64,000 bases of DNA from Pseudarthrobacter sp. IC2-21 (GTDB taxonomy: Bacteria; Actinomycetota; Actinomycetes; Actinomycetales; Micrococcaceae). The stretch covers positions 2,480,001-2,544,000 of the forward strand of contig NZ_CP139145.1 in assembly GCF_034048115.1 (NCBI RefSeq), read 5' to 3'. Positions 42,742 to 52,619 of the stretch are shown in pieces; position 1 is the first letter of the stretch, and each line of letters opens with the position of its first letter. Under the pieces are notes generated by a model. It saw only the letters and a list, made by a program, of their open reading frames with translations. It made no database searches and was not told the DNA's origin. The position numbers and the translations under genes were made by a program.

Positions 42742-42879
42742 TCGCCCTAAGTTTACTGTATTTGGGATCGGAACCGTGTGCGCCAAGGCTGAACGAACCG
42801 GTCAGTCCCCGCACCCCGCAGTCTTCCGGGGGTCCGCCGTGGCTCAAATCATGCTGCCACTTCCCGCTAGGCTGGACAG

Positions 42880-43389
42880 ATGCAGCACCCCAGATCCTCC
42901 GCAACCCTCCGCGCCGGCTGTTCCCTTTTCGCGGTGACTCTTTCGGTCCTCGCTCTCACCGCCTGCTCCCCCGCCGTGGACGTGGCCCCTGCCGCCGACG
43001 CGGCCAACCCTGCCTGCGCGCCCATGATGGTGGCCCTGCCGGACGCCATCGGCGACGCGAAACTGCGGAAGACCAACAGCCAGGCCACCGCGGCCTGGGG
43101 GGACCCCTCGCAGGTGATCCTGCGCTGCGGGGTGAACGTTCCGGGGCCCACGACGGACCGCTGCGTGAGCGTCAACGGCGTTGACTGGGTCATCAAGGAA
43201 GCGGACTCCGCATGGACGCTGACCACTTTCGGCCGCAAGCCGGCCACCGAGATCCTCCTCACCAAGGATCAGGAGACCATCAGTTCCGCCACGGTCCTTG
43301 CTGATCTCTCCGGGGCTGCGGCTAAGATTCCGGCCACCGGGAACTGCGTGGGCCAGGAAGACCTGCAGAACCTGCCCACGAGCAAGTAG
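42880..43389 (+). CDS. DUF3515 family lipoprotein
   Basis: 169 residues. Lipobox LTAC with lipidated Cys at residue 29. The mature domain has the actinobacterial DUF3515 pattern: CAPMMVALPDAIGD, then AAWGDPSQVILRCGV and a late SWTLTTFGRKPATEI-type segment (here SAWTLTTFGRKPA). Function unknown; the gene is usually next to ddl in actinobacteria, as here, hinting at an envelope role. It converges with ddl with only 5 bases between stops. Confidence 0.85.
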   Translation: MQHPRSSATLRAGCSLFAVTLSVLALTACSPAVDVAPAADAANPACAPMMVALPDAIGDAKLRKTNSQATAAWGDPSQVILRCGVNVPGPTTDRCVSVNGVDWVIKEADSAWTLTTFGRKPATEILLTKDQETISSATVLADLSGAAAKIPATGNCVGQEDLQNLPTSK

Positions 43390-43394
43390 GCCTG

Positions 43395-44543
43395 CTACCG
43401 CAGTCCGGTCTTCCGGTTGAGCGCCAGGTAGATCAGCTCGTCAATGAGGTCCGCGTAGCCAAGGCCGGACGCTGCCCACATCTGCGGGTACATGCTCTTG
43501 GGCGTGAACCCCGGCATGGTGTTGATCTCGTTGATGATCAGTTCACCCTCGGGGGTGTAGAAGAAATCAACCCGGCTCAGCCCTTCCGCTCCGACGGCGT
43601 CAAAGGCCACCGCCGCCAGTTCCCGCACCCTGGCGATTGCTTCCTCCGGGATGTCGGCCGGGCAGCTGAGTGAAGCGGCGTCGTCCTCAACATATTTGGC
43701 GTTGAAATCATAGAAATCATGGCCGCCCCCTGCCACGGAGATCTCCCCCGGCATGGAGGTGCGCGGCGCCGCGGTTCCGCGCCCTTCGAGGACGGCACAC
43801 TCGATTTCGCGTCCCACGATGCCGGCTTCAATGACCAGCTTGCGGTCGTGGCGCCGGGCTTCCTCGACGGCGGCATCAAGTTCCTCGAGCGAATCCACCT
43901 TGGAGATGCCCATGGAGGATCCGGCCCTGGCAGGCTTGACGAACACCGGGAAGCCGAGCCGGTCCACCTGCTTGCGGACGGCCTCGGCGTCGTTGAGCCA
44001 CTGACGGTCCGTGACCGCCACATACGGGCCCACCCGCAGTCCGGCAGCCTCGAAAACAACCTTCATGTAGTGCTTGTCCATGCCCACCGCGGATGCGAGC
44101 ACGCCGGCGCCCACGTAGCGGGTGTCAGAGAGTTCGAGGAGCCCTTGAATGGTGCCGTCCTCTCCGAACGGGCCGTGGAGCAGCGGGAACACCACATCAA
44201 CGGTGCCCAGTTCGCGGGGAACCGTGTCCGGCGAGGCCACAATCAGCTGGTGCTCCCCGCCGATCTCGGCGAGGGTCACGGTCTCGGACGACGCCGGGAC
44301 CTCGGGCAGTGATGCCGCGGACAGCGACCACTGGGCGGTGTCCGCGGCTGCCAGGACCCATTGCCCGGACTTGGCGATGCCGATGGGTATGACGTCGTAC
44401 TTGTCTTTGTTGATGGCGCCCAGCACGCCGGCAGCCGTCACGCAGCTGACCGCATGCTCGCTGGAACGGCCGCCAAAAAGCACCGCCACCCGTGGTTTCG
44501 ACCGGCGCGCGGGTTCCGCTGCGGCCAGGTTGTGCTCAGACAT
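43395..44543 (-). CDS. ddl: D-alanine-D-alanine ligase
   Basis: 382 residues; joins two D-Ala for the peptidoglycan pentapeptide. VAVLFGGRSSEHAVSC at the N-terminus, LLHGPFGEDGTIQGLLEL, the ATP-grasp segment FVKPARAGSSMGISKV, and metal-binding C-terminal RVDFFYTPEGELIINEINTMPGFT. One base separates it from gpsA. Part of a gpsA-ddl cell-envelope run preceded by plsC and murA. Confidence 0.97.
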   Translation of the reverse strand: MSEHNLAAAEPARRSKPRVAVLFGGRSSEHAVSCVTAAGVLGAINKDKYDVIPIGIAKSGQWVLAAADTAQWSLSAASLPEVPASSETVTLAEIGGEHQLIVASPDTVPRELGTVDVVFPLLHGPFGEDGTIQGLLELSDTRYVGAGVLASAVGMDKHYMKVVFEAAGLRVGPYVAVTDRQWLNDAEAVRKQVDRLGFPVFVKPARAGSSMGISKVDSLEELDAAVEEARRHDRKLVIEAGIVGREIECAVLEGRGTAAPRTSMPGEISVAGGGHDFYDFNAKYVEDDAASLSCPADIPEEAIARVRELAAVAFDAVGAEGLSRVDFFYTPEGELIINEINTMPGFTPKSMYPQMWAASGLGYADLIDELIYLALNRKTGLR

Positions 44544-44544
44544 C

Positions 44545-45597
44545 TCAGTAATCGCCTTCAGGTTTCAGGTCCCGGGACAGCAGCAGCGGTCCCAGTTGGT
44601 CAACGGAAAGTTTGCCGGCGAGGACGGCGACGACGGCGGCGGTAATGGGCATTTCCACGCCCAGTTTCCCTGCGAGATCGTGCACGGCCTGGCCTGATTT
44701 TATGCCTTCGGCCGTCTGCGTCATCTTCAGCGCAAGCTCGTCCAGGGTCAGGCCCTGGCCCAGCAGCCTGCCGGCCGTATGGTTACGCGACAATGATGAG
44801 GAGCAGGTTGCCACCAGGTCCCCCAGGCCGGCGAGTCCGGCCATGGTCCGGGCTTCCCCGCCAAGGGCAAGGGCCAGCCTTGACGTTTCGGCCAGGCCCC
44901 GCGTGATGACGGAAGCCTTGGTGTTGTCACCCATCTGTTTGCCCTCGCAAATGCCGACGGCCAGGGCGATGACGTTCTTGACGATTCCGCCGATCTCCAC
45001 ACCCACCACGTCCCCGGTGGTGTAGGGGCGGAAGTAGGGGGCGGTGCAGCTTCTGGCAATCCAGCCCGCTGTCGCCTCGTCGCTGCACGCCACCACGGAA
45101 GCCGTCGGTTCTTCACGGGCAATCTCCATGGCGAGGTTCGGGCCCGAAACCACCGCGATGCGGTGGTCAGGAATCCCCAGTTCCTCGCCGATGACCTGGC
45201 TCATGCGTGCATCGGTGCCCAGTTCCAGGCCCTTCATCAGGGACACCACCACAGCATCCGGGGCAATCAGGGCCTTCCACTCGCGGAGCTGGAGGCGCAG
45301 CGACTGTGCGGGCACTGCCAGGACCACCAGGTCCGCACCGGCTAATACGTGCCGCACCTCCGTGGACGCAGTGATGCTGCCGGGCAGCACGGTGTCCTTC
45401 AGGTACTGCTCGTTGCGGTGGACCGCATTGATCTGCTCCACCACTTCGCTACGCCGGCCCCACAGCCGGATGCTGCGTTCCACACCAGCGGCCGTGGCAG
45501 CGTCGGCAAGGATCTTCGCGAACGTGGTTCCCCAGGAACCGGCGCCCAGCACGGCAACGGAGCGGGCCGAGCCCGGGCGGCTTCGCTCAGCGGTCAC
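44545..45597 (-). CDS. gpsA: Glycerol-3-phosphate dehydrogenase (NAD(P)+)
   Basis: 350 residues. Makes sn-glycerol 3-phosphate for phospholipids from dihydroxyacetone phosphate. NAD site VAVLGAGSWGTTFAKILAD, then GPNLAMEIAREEPTA, catalytic Lys region EIGGIVKNVIALAVGICEG, and GLAGLGDLVATCSS. GTG start overlapping the plsC stop (GTGA). Confidence 0.97.
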   Translation of the reverse strand: MTAERSRPGSARSVAVLGAGSWGTTFAKILADAATAAGVERSIRLWGRRSEVVEQINAVHRNEQYLKDTVLPGSITASTEVRHVLAGADLVVLAVPAQSLRLQLREWKALIAPDAVVVSLMKGLELGTDARMSQVIGEELGIPDHRIAVVSGPNLAMEIAREEPTASVVACSDEATAGWIARSCTAPYFRPYTTGDVVGVEIGGIVKNVIALAVGICEGKQMGDNTKASVITRGLAETSRLALALGGEARTMAGLAGLGDLVATCSSSLSRNHTAGRLLGQGLTLDELALKMTQTAEGIKSGQAVHDLAGKLGVEMPITAAVVAVLAGKLSVDQLGPLLLSRDLKPEGDY

Positions 45598-46361
45598 GTT
45601 GCGTCCGCTGCGTCGTCAGGGCGTCCCCGGTCAACAAAGCGGCCATGCGAAGCCTGGTTGTGTTTGGAGGGGTCCCACCGCTCGGTGGGAGGTGTTTCGC
45701 CCCGGATGCCGGCAAGCAGCTCCGTCACGGCGTCCATGATGGCCTCGGTCGCGGCGGTGAGGGTTGCCTTGTCCAGCGGTTTGCCTGCAAACGGACTAAG
45801 GTCAACGGGTTTGCCCACCACTACCCGTGACGTCTTACGCGGGAAAAGGTGGAAGCTCTTGGCATAGCGCGGGAAAACCTCGTGGGCGCCCCAATGCGCG
45901 ATGGGCACTACGGGGATTCCACCTTCGAGGGCGAGGCGTGCTGCTCCGGTGTGGCCCTTCATCGGCCACAGCTCCGGATCACGCGTCAGGGTGCCCTCGG
46001 GGTAGATGATGATGGCCCCGCCGTCAGCCACGATCTCCTGGGCGAGCTGCAGCGAGCGGTTTGCACCCGCCGTCGAGCGTTCCACCGGAATCTGGCGGGT
46101 GGCCCGGAGGACAGCGCCCAGAACCGGAACCTTGAAGAGCCCTGCCTTGGCGAGGAAGTGAGGGGCACGTTTCTGGTTGTACAGGAGGTGGCCCACAATG
46201 AGCGGATCGATTTCCGTGCAGTGGTTGGGCGCGGCAATAAAACCGCCTTCCGGAAGGTTTTCCAGGCCTTCCCACTTCTTGTTCATCATGCCGTTGAGCA
46301 CGGTCCGCACGATGCCGGCCACCACAACAAACGTGGCCCGGCTCTTGGCCGTTTCCTTCAT
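45594..46361 (-). CDS. plsC: 1-acyl-sn-glycerol-3-phosphate acyltransferase
   Basis: 255 residues. Acyltransferase block I NHCTEID (HX4D, His at residue 47), block III-type YPEGTLTRD and block IV-type IPVVPIAHWG. It would acylate lysophosphatidate, directly downstream in pathway of GpsA product use, and the two genes overlap by 4 bases. The C-terminal tail (PPTERWDPSKH) is polar and unconserved. 10 bases after murA. Confidence 0.9.
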   Translation of the reverse strand: MKETAKSRATFVVVAGIVRTVLNGMMNKKWEGLENLPEGGFIAAPNHCTEIDPLIVGHLLYNQKRAPHFLAKAGLFKVPVLGAVLRATRQIPVERSTAGANRSLQLAQEIVADGGAIIIYPEGTLTRDPELWPMKGHTGAARLALEGGIPVVPIAHWGAHEVFPRYAKSFHLFPRKTSRVVVGKPVDLSPFAGKPLDKATLTAATEAIMDAVTELLAGIRGETPPTERWDPSKHNQASHGRFVDRGRPDDAADAT

Positions 46362-46371
46362 GTTCCCCCCG

Positions 46372-47697
46372 TTACTTCGTCGAGGTGATGTCGAAGTCCG
46401 CGCCGAGTCCGGCGAGCTTCTCAGTGAAACGCTCGTAGCCCCGGTTAATAATGTCGATGCCGGTCACACGGGACGTGCCGGTGGCAGCAAGCGCGGCAAT
46501 GAGGTGGCTGAAACCGCCGCGAAGGTCCGGGACATCAATGTCGGTGCCCTTGAGCTGTGTGGGACCTGAGATAACGGCGGAGTGGAGGAAGTTCCGCTGC
46601 CCGAAACGGCACGGCACGCTGCCCAGGCACTCGCGGTGCACCTGGATGCTGGCGCCCATCCGAATGAGGGCGTCAGTGAAACCGAACCTGTTTTCGTAGA
46701 CCGTCTCATGAACGATCGACACGCCCTCCGCCTGGGTCAGTGCCACCACCAGGGGCTGTTGCCAGTCAGTCATGAAGCCGGGGTGCACATCAGTCTCGAG
46801 GACCAGCGGGTTGAGCTTGCCCCCCTTGTGGTAGAAGCGGATACCGTCCTCGCCGATATCCATGCCGCCGCCCACCTTGCGGTAAGTGTTCAGGAACGTC
46901 ATCATGTCCCGCTGGGAGGCGCCTTCGACGAAGATGTCTCCCTTGGTAACCAGTGCGGCGGAAGCCCACGACGCCGATTCGTTGCGGTCCGAGAGTGCGC
47001 GGTGGTTGTAGCCGCCCAGGTCCCTGACGCCTTCGATGCGGATGGTCCGGTCAGTCTGGACGCTGATGATGGCGCCCATCTTCTGCAGCACGGCGATGAG
47101 GTCGATGATCTCGGGCTCCGTGGCGGCGCCGGAAAGTTCGGTGATGCCTTCGGCGCGCGTGGCGCTGAGCAGCACCTGCTCGGTGGCTCCGACTGACGGA
47201 TACGGCAGCGAGATTTTTGCTCCCTGCAGCCCGCGCGGCGCGGAGATGTGGATGCCGCCTGGCCGTTTTTCAACCACGGCGCCAAACTGGCGCAGCACGT
47301 TGAGGTGGTAGTCGATGGGCCGGTCGCCAATCTTGCAGCCGCCCAGGTCGGGGATGAAGGCCTCACCGATCGCGTGGATGAGGGGACCGCAGAGCAGGAT
47401 GGGAATCCGCGAATCGCCGGCATGGGCGTCAATCGCGGTGCTCGGCGCGGTCTTGGCTGCCTTGGGATCCAGGGTGAGGTCACCGCTGACGGGATCCTTC
47501 ACGACGGTCACCCCGTGCAGCTGCAGCAGGGACGTGACAACTTCGACGTCCTTGATCTCCGGAACGTTCCGCAATACCGAGGGTTCGTTGCCCAGCAAGG
47601 CTGCCACCATCGCTTTGGGAACAAGATTCTTGGCCCCACGGACGTTGACGCGGCCTGTAAGCGGGACTCCGCCGCGGATTGTCAGAACACTACTCAT
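46372..47697 (-). CDS. murA: UDP-N-acetylglucosamine 1-carboxyvinyltransferase
   Basis: 441 residues; first committed step of peptidoglycan synthesis. N-terminal GRVNVRGAKNLVPKAMVAALL; the active-site loop is GGCKIGDRPID with Cys near residue 120, so the fosfomycin-binding cysteine is present (mycobacteria have Asp); C-terminal DLRGGFSHLIAALAATG. The ribosome-binding site AAGGAAA lies upstream. First gene of murA-plsC-gpsA-ddl. Confidence 0.96.
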   Translation of the reverse strand: MSSVLTIRGGVPLTGRVNVRGAKNLVPKAMVAALLGNEPSVLRNVPEIKDVEVVTSLLQLHGVTVVKDPVSGDLTLDPKAAKTAPSTAIDAHAGDSRIPILLCGPLIHAIGEAFIPDLGGCKIGDRPIDYHLNVLRQFGAVVEKRPGGIHISAPRGLQGAKISLPYPSVGATEQVLLSATRAEGITELSGAATEPEIIDLIAVLQKMGAIISVQTDRTIRIEGVRDLGGYNHRALSDRNESASWASAALVTKGDIFVEGASQRDMMTFLNTYRKVGGGMDIGEDGIRFYHKGGKLNPLVLETDVHPGFMTDWQQPLVVALTQAEGVSIVHETVYENRFGFTDALIRMGASIQVHRECLGSVPCRFGQRNFLHSAVISGPTQLKGTDIDVPDLRGGFSHLIAALAATGTSRVTGIDIINRGYERFTEKLAGLGADFDITSTK

Positions 47698-47919
47698 ATA
47701 CCGGTTTCCTTACGATTGCTCGCCCTCAAACACTTGCAAAGGCTCCAGCTAAGCATAGGAGGTCACGTTACCGAACCGAAATACGGCATGCCAGGCTCGT
47801 GGGTTGCGGCCGCCGCTGCATGCCCGCAACCGGGGCGAGTATCAGGGCCGAAAATATGAGTAGCCGTTACCCGTTTCCAAGTGTTGCTATGCCCCTGGGC
47901 GGGAGACCATCCTGTCCAT

Positions 47920-49617
47920 ATGGCCCACGGTTTCAACCCAGAGCGCCAGGTATCGCCTGTAAAGCAACCAGCTGGGAGGCGCCGCAGATTTACTCCTCGT
48001 CGCGCTTACAGCGCGTCCTTGTTGGTGGTGGCTATCATGACTCTCCTTGCGGCGTTCCTCACACCGGCGGACGCCGCGCCCTTCACCACCCCGGCCCCTG
48101 CCTTTCCCATTAGCGGATACTTCATCCGTGCCGGGGGCAGTAACGCCCTGAATGCAGACAAATTGGATCGCATCAAGGCCGCCGGGGGCGATTCCGTCAT
48201 CACCCCCGGAACCAGGCTCAAGCCGGCTGGCTGGGCCGAACTTCCAGCGGACTGCAGGATCGGCTCGGTGAACTGCGGCCAGGCGGCCACGCTCGGAGTG
48301 CGGGTGAACAGAGTATTTACGTATTCCGACGGGAACCAGTGGGGCAAAAAAGCCCTGGCCTGCCCCCGGGACCAAAGCATCGCCGCCAACGGCAAATTGT
48401 TCACCATTCTGGTTGTTCCGGCCGATGGAAGCGGCTGTGACTCGTCAGACAACAGCTATGACGTCATTGTGATCAGCGGCGGGACAACCAAAGCCGCCAG
48501 CGCAACTGTTTCATTGGCCAAGGCGGCAACCAAACGGAAGATGAGACTCTATGCAGGTTTGCCGATCCCGGTGATGCGGAACGACGTGCCGTACCTGCCT
48601 GACCTCAGCTACCAAAACACCTTTGCGCAATTTACGGACAGATATCTCAGGTATCAGAAGGCCGTCAGCAACGTAGCCGGCCTGGCCGGGTTCTACCTCG
48701 CCGTTGAGATGCCGCTGAGCGCCGGATTCGACTCTGTCCTGACCACCTACCGCATCCAGAACGAAGCAATCCACCGCATCATGCCGACCCGGGCCGCGGT
48801 TGTCAGCCCGTACTTGGATGCCCGGGTAGCTGCCGGAGGCAGGACACCTCTTGCCGGCGTCGCCGACGCCGTTCGCACCATCGCCCTGACGGCCAGCGGA
48901 GTGAACCTCAGCATCGCGGTCCAGGACGGCATGGGGACCGGCAAGGGCGGCGCCTACTTCGGCAATGAGGAGGGGACTGCGGTGGATGCACCGGCATCGG
49001 CGATCGTCGGTGAGGGCACATGGGGCACTAAGTACCTCGCCTCCACACGCGACTACTTCCAGGCCGCAGCGGCCGGAGTCGCCGGTACGACAGCCACCTT
49101 GTGGGCCAATGTTGAGGGCATGGCACCGGCCACAGGGTCCAACGCATGCGATACGAATCCGCGCGGCCAAACCACCCTGGCGCGCCTGCACCGGCAACTG
49201 CAGCAAGTGGGAAACGCGCCACAGAAGCTCATTTCCTTCATGTGGGACACGTACTACACCTGCGTTGGCACGGGGACTCCACTGGAGCAGCAGCTCCGCT
49301 CAGGCAAAGCCACGCCCGTGATCACCGACAGCTCGTTCACTGCCGGCACGGGCGCCGTGGCCATCACCGGCTACAACCTCTATGGCGCCAAAGTCGAGGT
49401 GAACTGGACCGACGCCGCAGGGCAGAAGCTGAGCAAGGTGGTGGCCACGGACTACTTTGACGGCTCCTTCGGCGCGCGGCGGGGGCAGAACCCCCGGTTG
49501 CAGACGGTGATGGCGAACGTGGGAGAAACGAACCTCAGCCCGGACGACTACTACACAATCAGCGTTACCAACGCGTGGGGCGCCCTCAGCGACGCCGACT
49601 ACGCGAAGCACAACTAG
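47920..49617 (+). CDS. Secreted DUF4434-like protein
   Basis: 565 residues from the ATG at 47920 (a GTG at 47881 is an alternative; neither has a strong ribosome-binding site). A long basic N-region is followed by the export segment SASLLVVAIMTLLAAFLTPADA. The mature part begins ISGYFIRAGG and contains DKLDRIKAAGGDSVITPGT, YAGLPIPVMR, GFYLAVEMPLSAG and MWDTYYTC, which fits the DUF4434 TIM-barrel group related to glycoside hydrolases. A C-terminal Ig-like module (VAITGYNLYGAKVEVNW ... YYTISVTNAWG) follows. Substrate unknown; it stands alone, divergent from murA and convergent with leuD. Confidence 0.62.
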   Translation: MAHGFNPERQVSPVKQPAGRRRRFTPRRAYSASLLVVAIMTLLAAFLTPADAAPFTTPAPAFPISGYFIRAGGSNALNADKLDRIKAAGGDSVITPGTRLKPAGWAELPADCRIGSVNCGQAATLGVRVNRVFTYSDGNQWGKKALACPRDQSIAANGKLFTILVVPADGSGCDSSDNSYDVIVISGGTTKAASATVSLAKAATKRKMRLYAGLPIPVMRNDVPYLPDLSYQNTFAQFTDRYLRYQKAVSNVAGLAGFYLAVEMPLSAGFDSVLTTYRIQNEAIHRIMPTRAAVVSPYLDARVAAGGRTPLAGVADAVRTIALTASGVNLSIAVQDGMGTGKGGAYFGNEEGTAVDAPASAIVGEGTWGTKYLASTRDYFQAAAAGVAGTTATLWANVEGMAPATGSNACDTNPRGQTTLARLHRQLQQVGNAPQKLISFMWDTYYTCVGTGTPLEQQLRSGKATPVITDSSFTAGTGAVAITGYNLYGAKVEVNWTDAAGQKLSKVVATDYFDGSFGARRGQNPRLQTVMANVGETNLSPDDYYTISVTNAWGALSDADYAKHN

Positions 49618-49654
49618 CCACGGGCTTCACGGTGCCCCCGCACGAAGAAGTGCC

Positions 49655-50257
49655 CTAGGAAAGCCGTGCCGGCAGCGTGGTCGGTTTGAACGCAGGACGG
49701 GTCGCCTCGTAGGCGGTGATGTCCTCTTCGTGCTGGAGCGTCAGCCCGATGTCATCCAGGCCCTCGAGGAGCCGCCAGCGGGTGTAGTCGTCAATCTCGA
49801 ACGGGGCCACGATGGTGCCGCAGCTCACGGTCTTCGAGACCAGATCAACGGTCACCTCGGTGCCGGGGGCGTTTTCCAGCTCTTTCCAGATCAGCTCGAT
49901 GTCATCCTGGGCCAGCTCGGCGGCCAGCAGGCCCTGCTTGCCGGAGTTGCCGCGGAAGATGTCGGCGAAGCGGGACGAGAGGACCGTTTTGAAGCCGTAG
50001 TCCTTCAGGGCCCAGACGGCGTGCTCGCGGGAGGAGCCGGTGCCGAAGTCCGGCCCTGCCACCAGAACGGAGCCTGCGTTGTAGGGGGTCTGGTTGAGGA
50101 TGAAGGCCGGATCTTTGCGCCAGGCGGAGAAGAGCGCGTCTTCAAAGCCGGTGCGGGTGATCCGCTTCAGGTACACGGCCGGGATGATCTGGTCCGTGTC
50201 AACGTTGCTTTGGCGCAGCGGGACGCCGATGCCGGTGTGGGTGGTGAACTTTTCCAT
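49655..50257 (-). CDS. leuD: 3-isopropylmalate dehydratase, small subunit
   Basis: 200 residues. [29 protein letters not shown] at the N-terminus (cut here into known LeuD blocks [15 protein letters not shown] and [13 protein letters not shown]), and [17 protein letters not shown] in the swivel domain. Pairs with LeuC for the second step of leucine synthesis. 9 bases after leuC. Confidence 0.97.
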   Translation of the reverse strand: MEKFTTHTGIGVPLRQSNVDTDQIIPAVYLKRITRTGFEDALFSAWRKDPAFILNQTPYNAGSVLVAGPDFGTGSSREHAVWALKDYGFKTVLSSRFADIFRGNSGKQGLLAAELAQDDIELIWKELENAPGTEVTVDLVSKTVSCGTIVAPFEIDDYTRWRLLEGLDDIGLTLQHEEDITAYEATRPAFKPTTLPARLS

Positions 50258-50266
50258 GGCGGGCTC

Positions 50267-51721
50267 CTAGGCGGCGTCGGTGCGGGTGGCGGCGGATGCG
50301 GGGGCCGGGTCAAGGTCCGACGGCGAGCTCAGCGTTCCGCGGATGGCGGTGGCGGCTGCCACCACCGGGGAGACCAGGTGCGTGCGTCCGCCCTTGCCCT
50401 GCCGGCCTTCGAAGTTACGGTTTGAGGTTGAGGCGCAGCGCTCCCCCACCTCGAGCTGGTCCGGGTTCATGCCCAGGCACATGGAGCAGCCGGCGAAGCG
50501 CCACTCGGCACCGAAGTCCTTGAACACCTTGTCCAGGCCTTCGGCCTCGGCCTCCAGCCGGACCCGGGCTGAACCGGGAACCACCAGCATGCGGATGTTG
50601 GGGTCCTTCTCGCGGCCGCGGATGATGTCCGCTGCGGCCCGGAGGTCCTCCATGCGGGAGTTGGTGCAGGAACCCAGGAAGACGGTGTCCACCCGGATGT
50701 CCTTCATGGGGGTGCCGGCGGTCAGGCCCATGTACTGCAGGGCGCGCTCGGCGGCCGCCTTGGCGTTCTCGTCGCCGAAATCCTCCGGCGAGGGTACTGA
50801 AGCTGAAAGCGAAACGCCCTGGCCGGGGTTGGTGCCCCAGGTGACGAACGGCTCCAGGGTGTCCGCATCCAGGTCAACCTCGGCGTCAAACGTCGCGTCG
50901 TCGTCGGTACGCAGGGTGTTCCAGTACTCGACGGCGGCATCCCAGTCCGCTCCCTGGGGAGCGTGCGGGCGGCCGAACATGTAGTCGTAGGTGGTTTGGT
51001 CCGGGGCCACCAGGCCTGCGCGGGCACCGGCCTCGATGGACATGTTGCAGATGGTCATCCGTGCTTCCATGGACAGGGCGCGGATTGCGGAGCCGCGGTA
51101 TTCCAGGACATAGCCCTGGCCCCCGCCGGTGCCGATCTTGGCGATGACCGCAAGGATGATGTCCTTGGCCGTGACGCCCGGACGCAGGGTGCCTTCAACG
51201 TTGATGGCCATGGTCTTGAACGGCTTCAGCGAAAGCGTTTGGGTGGCCATGACGTGTTCCACCTCGGACGTGCCGATGCCCATGGCCAGCGCGCCGAATG
51301 CCCCGTGCGTGGAGGTGTGCGAGTCGCCGCAGACCACTGTCATGCCCGGCTGGGTGAGGCCCAGCTGCGGGCCGACAACGTGCACGATGCCCTGCTCGGC
51401 GTCCCCGAGCGAATGCAGCCGGACACCGAATTCCGCGCAGTTGTTGCGCAGCGTCTGGATCTGGGTGCGGCTGGTGAGATCGGCGATGGGCTTGTCGATG
51501 TCCAGCGTAGGGGTGTTGTGGTCCTCGGTGGCGATGGTGAGATCCGGGCGGCGCAGCTTGCGGCCGGCGAGGCGGAGGCCCTCGAAGGCCTGCGGGGACG
51601 TCACCTCGTGGACGAGGTGGAGATCGATGAAGAGAAGGTCGGGCTGGGCGTTGGCTCCCTCGCCGTCGCCTTTGCGCACCACGTGTGCGTCCCAGACTTT
51701 CTCGGCCAGTGTTTTTGCCAC
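50267..51721 (-). CDS. leuC: 3-isopropylmalate dehydratase, large subunit
   Basis: 484 residues, aconitase superfamily. [45 protein letters not shown], and the iron-sulfur ligands in [13 protein letters not shown] and [13 protein letters not shown]. Expression is probably set by the NdgR-type regulator encoded divergently, whose operator-like site lies in the shared promoter region. Confidence 0.97.
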   Translation of the reverse strand: MAKTLAEKVWDAHVVRKGDGEGANAQPDLLFIDLHLVHEVTSPQAFEGLRLAGRKLRRPDLTIATEDHNTPTLDIDKPIADLTSRTQIQTLRNNCAEFGVRLHSLGDAEQGIVHVVGPQLGLTQPGMTVVCGDSHTSTHGAFGALAMGIGTSEVEHVMATQTLSLKPFKTMAINVEGTLRPGVTAKDIILAVIAKIGTGGGQGYVLEYRGSAIRALSMEARMTICNMSIEAGARAGLVAPDQTTYDYMFGRPHAPQGADWDAAVEYWNTLRTDDDATFDAEVDLDADTLEPFVTWGTNPGQGVSLSASVPSPEDFGDENAKAAAERALQYMGLTAGTPMKDIRVDTVFLGSCTNSRMEDLRAAADIIRGREKDPNIRMLVVPGSARVRLEAEAEGLDKVFKDFGAEWRFAGCSMCLGMNPDQLEVGERCASTSNRNFEGRQGKGGRTHLVSPVVAAATAIRGTLSSPSDLDPAPASAATRTDAA

Positions 51722-51806
51722 GGCCAGCTCCCTTCACTGCATGTTTTGGCTGTTAAGCTCCACTGAACCAGCAGCGGTGTGCAATATGCCACTCAAAAGA
51801 TTTGCA

Positions 51807-51821
51807 TCTCAGATAATGAGA
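51807..51821. promoter_or_regulatory. Operator-like inverted repeat in the leuC-ndgR intergenic region
   Basis: Perfect inverted repeat TCTCA-GATAA-TGAGA between the divergent leuC and ndgR starts, with near-symmetric TTGC and GCAA flanks at 51802 and 51824. It is placed 15 bases before the ndgR start, suiting autoregulation, and about 85 bases before leuC. IclR-family NdgR proteins are known to bind this intergenic region in actinobacteria; the exact site here is inferred. Confidence 0.65.
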
Positions 51822-51836
51822 CGGCAATATCATTAC

Positions 51837-52556
51837 ATGGACAATTCTAGCGGCGTCGGTGTCATTGATAAAGCGGCCCATGTTTTGGACGCATTGGAGG
51901 CCGGGCCCACCACCCTGGCACAGCTGGTGGCCGCCACAGGACTGGCGCGGCCCACCGTTCACCGGCTTGCCCTGGCCCTGATCCACCACCGCCTGGTCGC
52001 CCGGGACATCCAGGGCAGGTTTGTGCTGGGCAGCCGCCTGGTCGAGCTAGCTTCCGCCGCGGGCGAGGACCGGCTCATTGCCTCGGCCGGGCCCATCCTG
52101 ATGCAGCTGCGGGACGCCACCGGCGAGAGCTCGCAGATCTTCCGCCGCCAGGGCGAGTGGCGCGTCTGCGTCGCCTCTGCGGAGCGGCCCATCGGCCTGC
52201 GCGACACCATTCCTGTCGGCACCCAGCTTTCCATGAAGGCTGGCTCCGCCGCCCAGGTCCTGCTGGCGTGGGAAGATCATGACCGGCTGCTTGAGGGCCT
52301 GCAGTCAGCACGCTTCACGCCGACTGTTCTGGCAGGTGTACGACGCCGGGGCTGGGGACAGAGCCTTGGCGAACGAGAGCCGGGGGTCGCCTCCGTCTCG
52401 GCCCCGGTGCGGGGACCGTCCGGCCGCGTCATCGCCGCCGTCTCCATTTCAGGGCCGATCGAACGCCTGACCCGGCAGCCTGGCCGGCTTCACGCCGAGG
52501 TGGTCTGCAATGCCGGCCGGCTCCTGACCGAGGCGCTGCGGAAAAACAACGACTGA
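51837..52556 (+). CDS. ndgR: IclR-family regulator of leucine/amino-acid metabolism (NdgR type)
   Basis: 239 residues. The start MDNSSGVGVIDKAAHVLDAL is characteristic of the NdgR/AreB group; in-frame codons upstream lie inside the antisense of leuC. The helix-turn-helix is TLAQLVAATGLARPTVHRLALAL; the C-terminal effector domain includes SSQIFRRQGEWRVCVASAE and LSMKAGSAAQVLLAW. In Streptomyces and relatives such proteins control leuCD and other amino-acid genes. Divergent from leuC. Confidence 0.9.
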   Translation: MDNSSGVGVIDKAAHVLDALEAGPTTLAQLVAATGLARPTVHRLALALIHHRLVARDIQGRFVLGSRLVELASAAGEDRLIASAGPILMQLRDATGESSQIFRRQGEWRVCVASAERPIGLRDTIPVGTQLSMKAGSAAQVLLAWEDHDRLLEGLQSARFTPTVLAGVRRRGWGQSLGEREPGVASVSAPVRGPSGRVIAAVSISGPIERLTRQPGRLHAEVVCNAGRLLTEALRKNND

Positions 52557-52619
52557 GGCGCTGACGCGCCATCCCCGCTGGCCGCCTCACTATCGCCACG
52601 CCTTGGCTAAGCTGTCCGC

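Noticed and set aside
42635..42760. Cyclic-dinucleotide riboswitch in the leader of the minus polysaccharide operon
   Set aside because: The stem-loops do not fit the conserved cores of the c-di-GMP or c-di-AMP classes.
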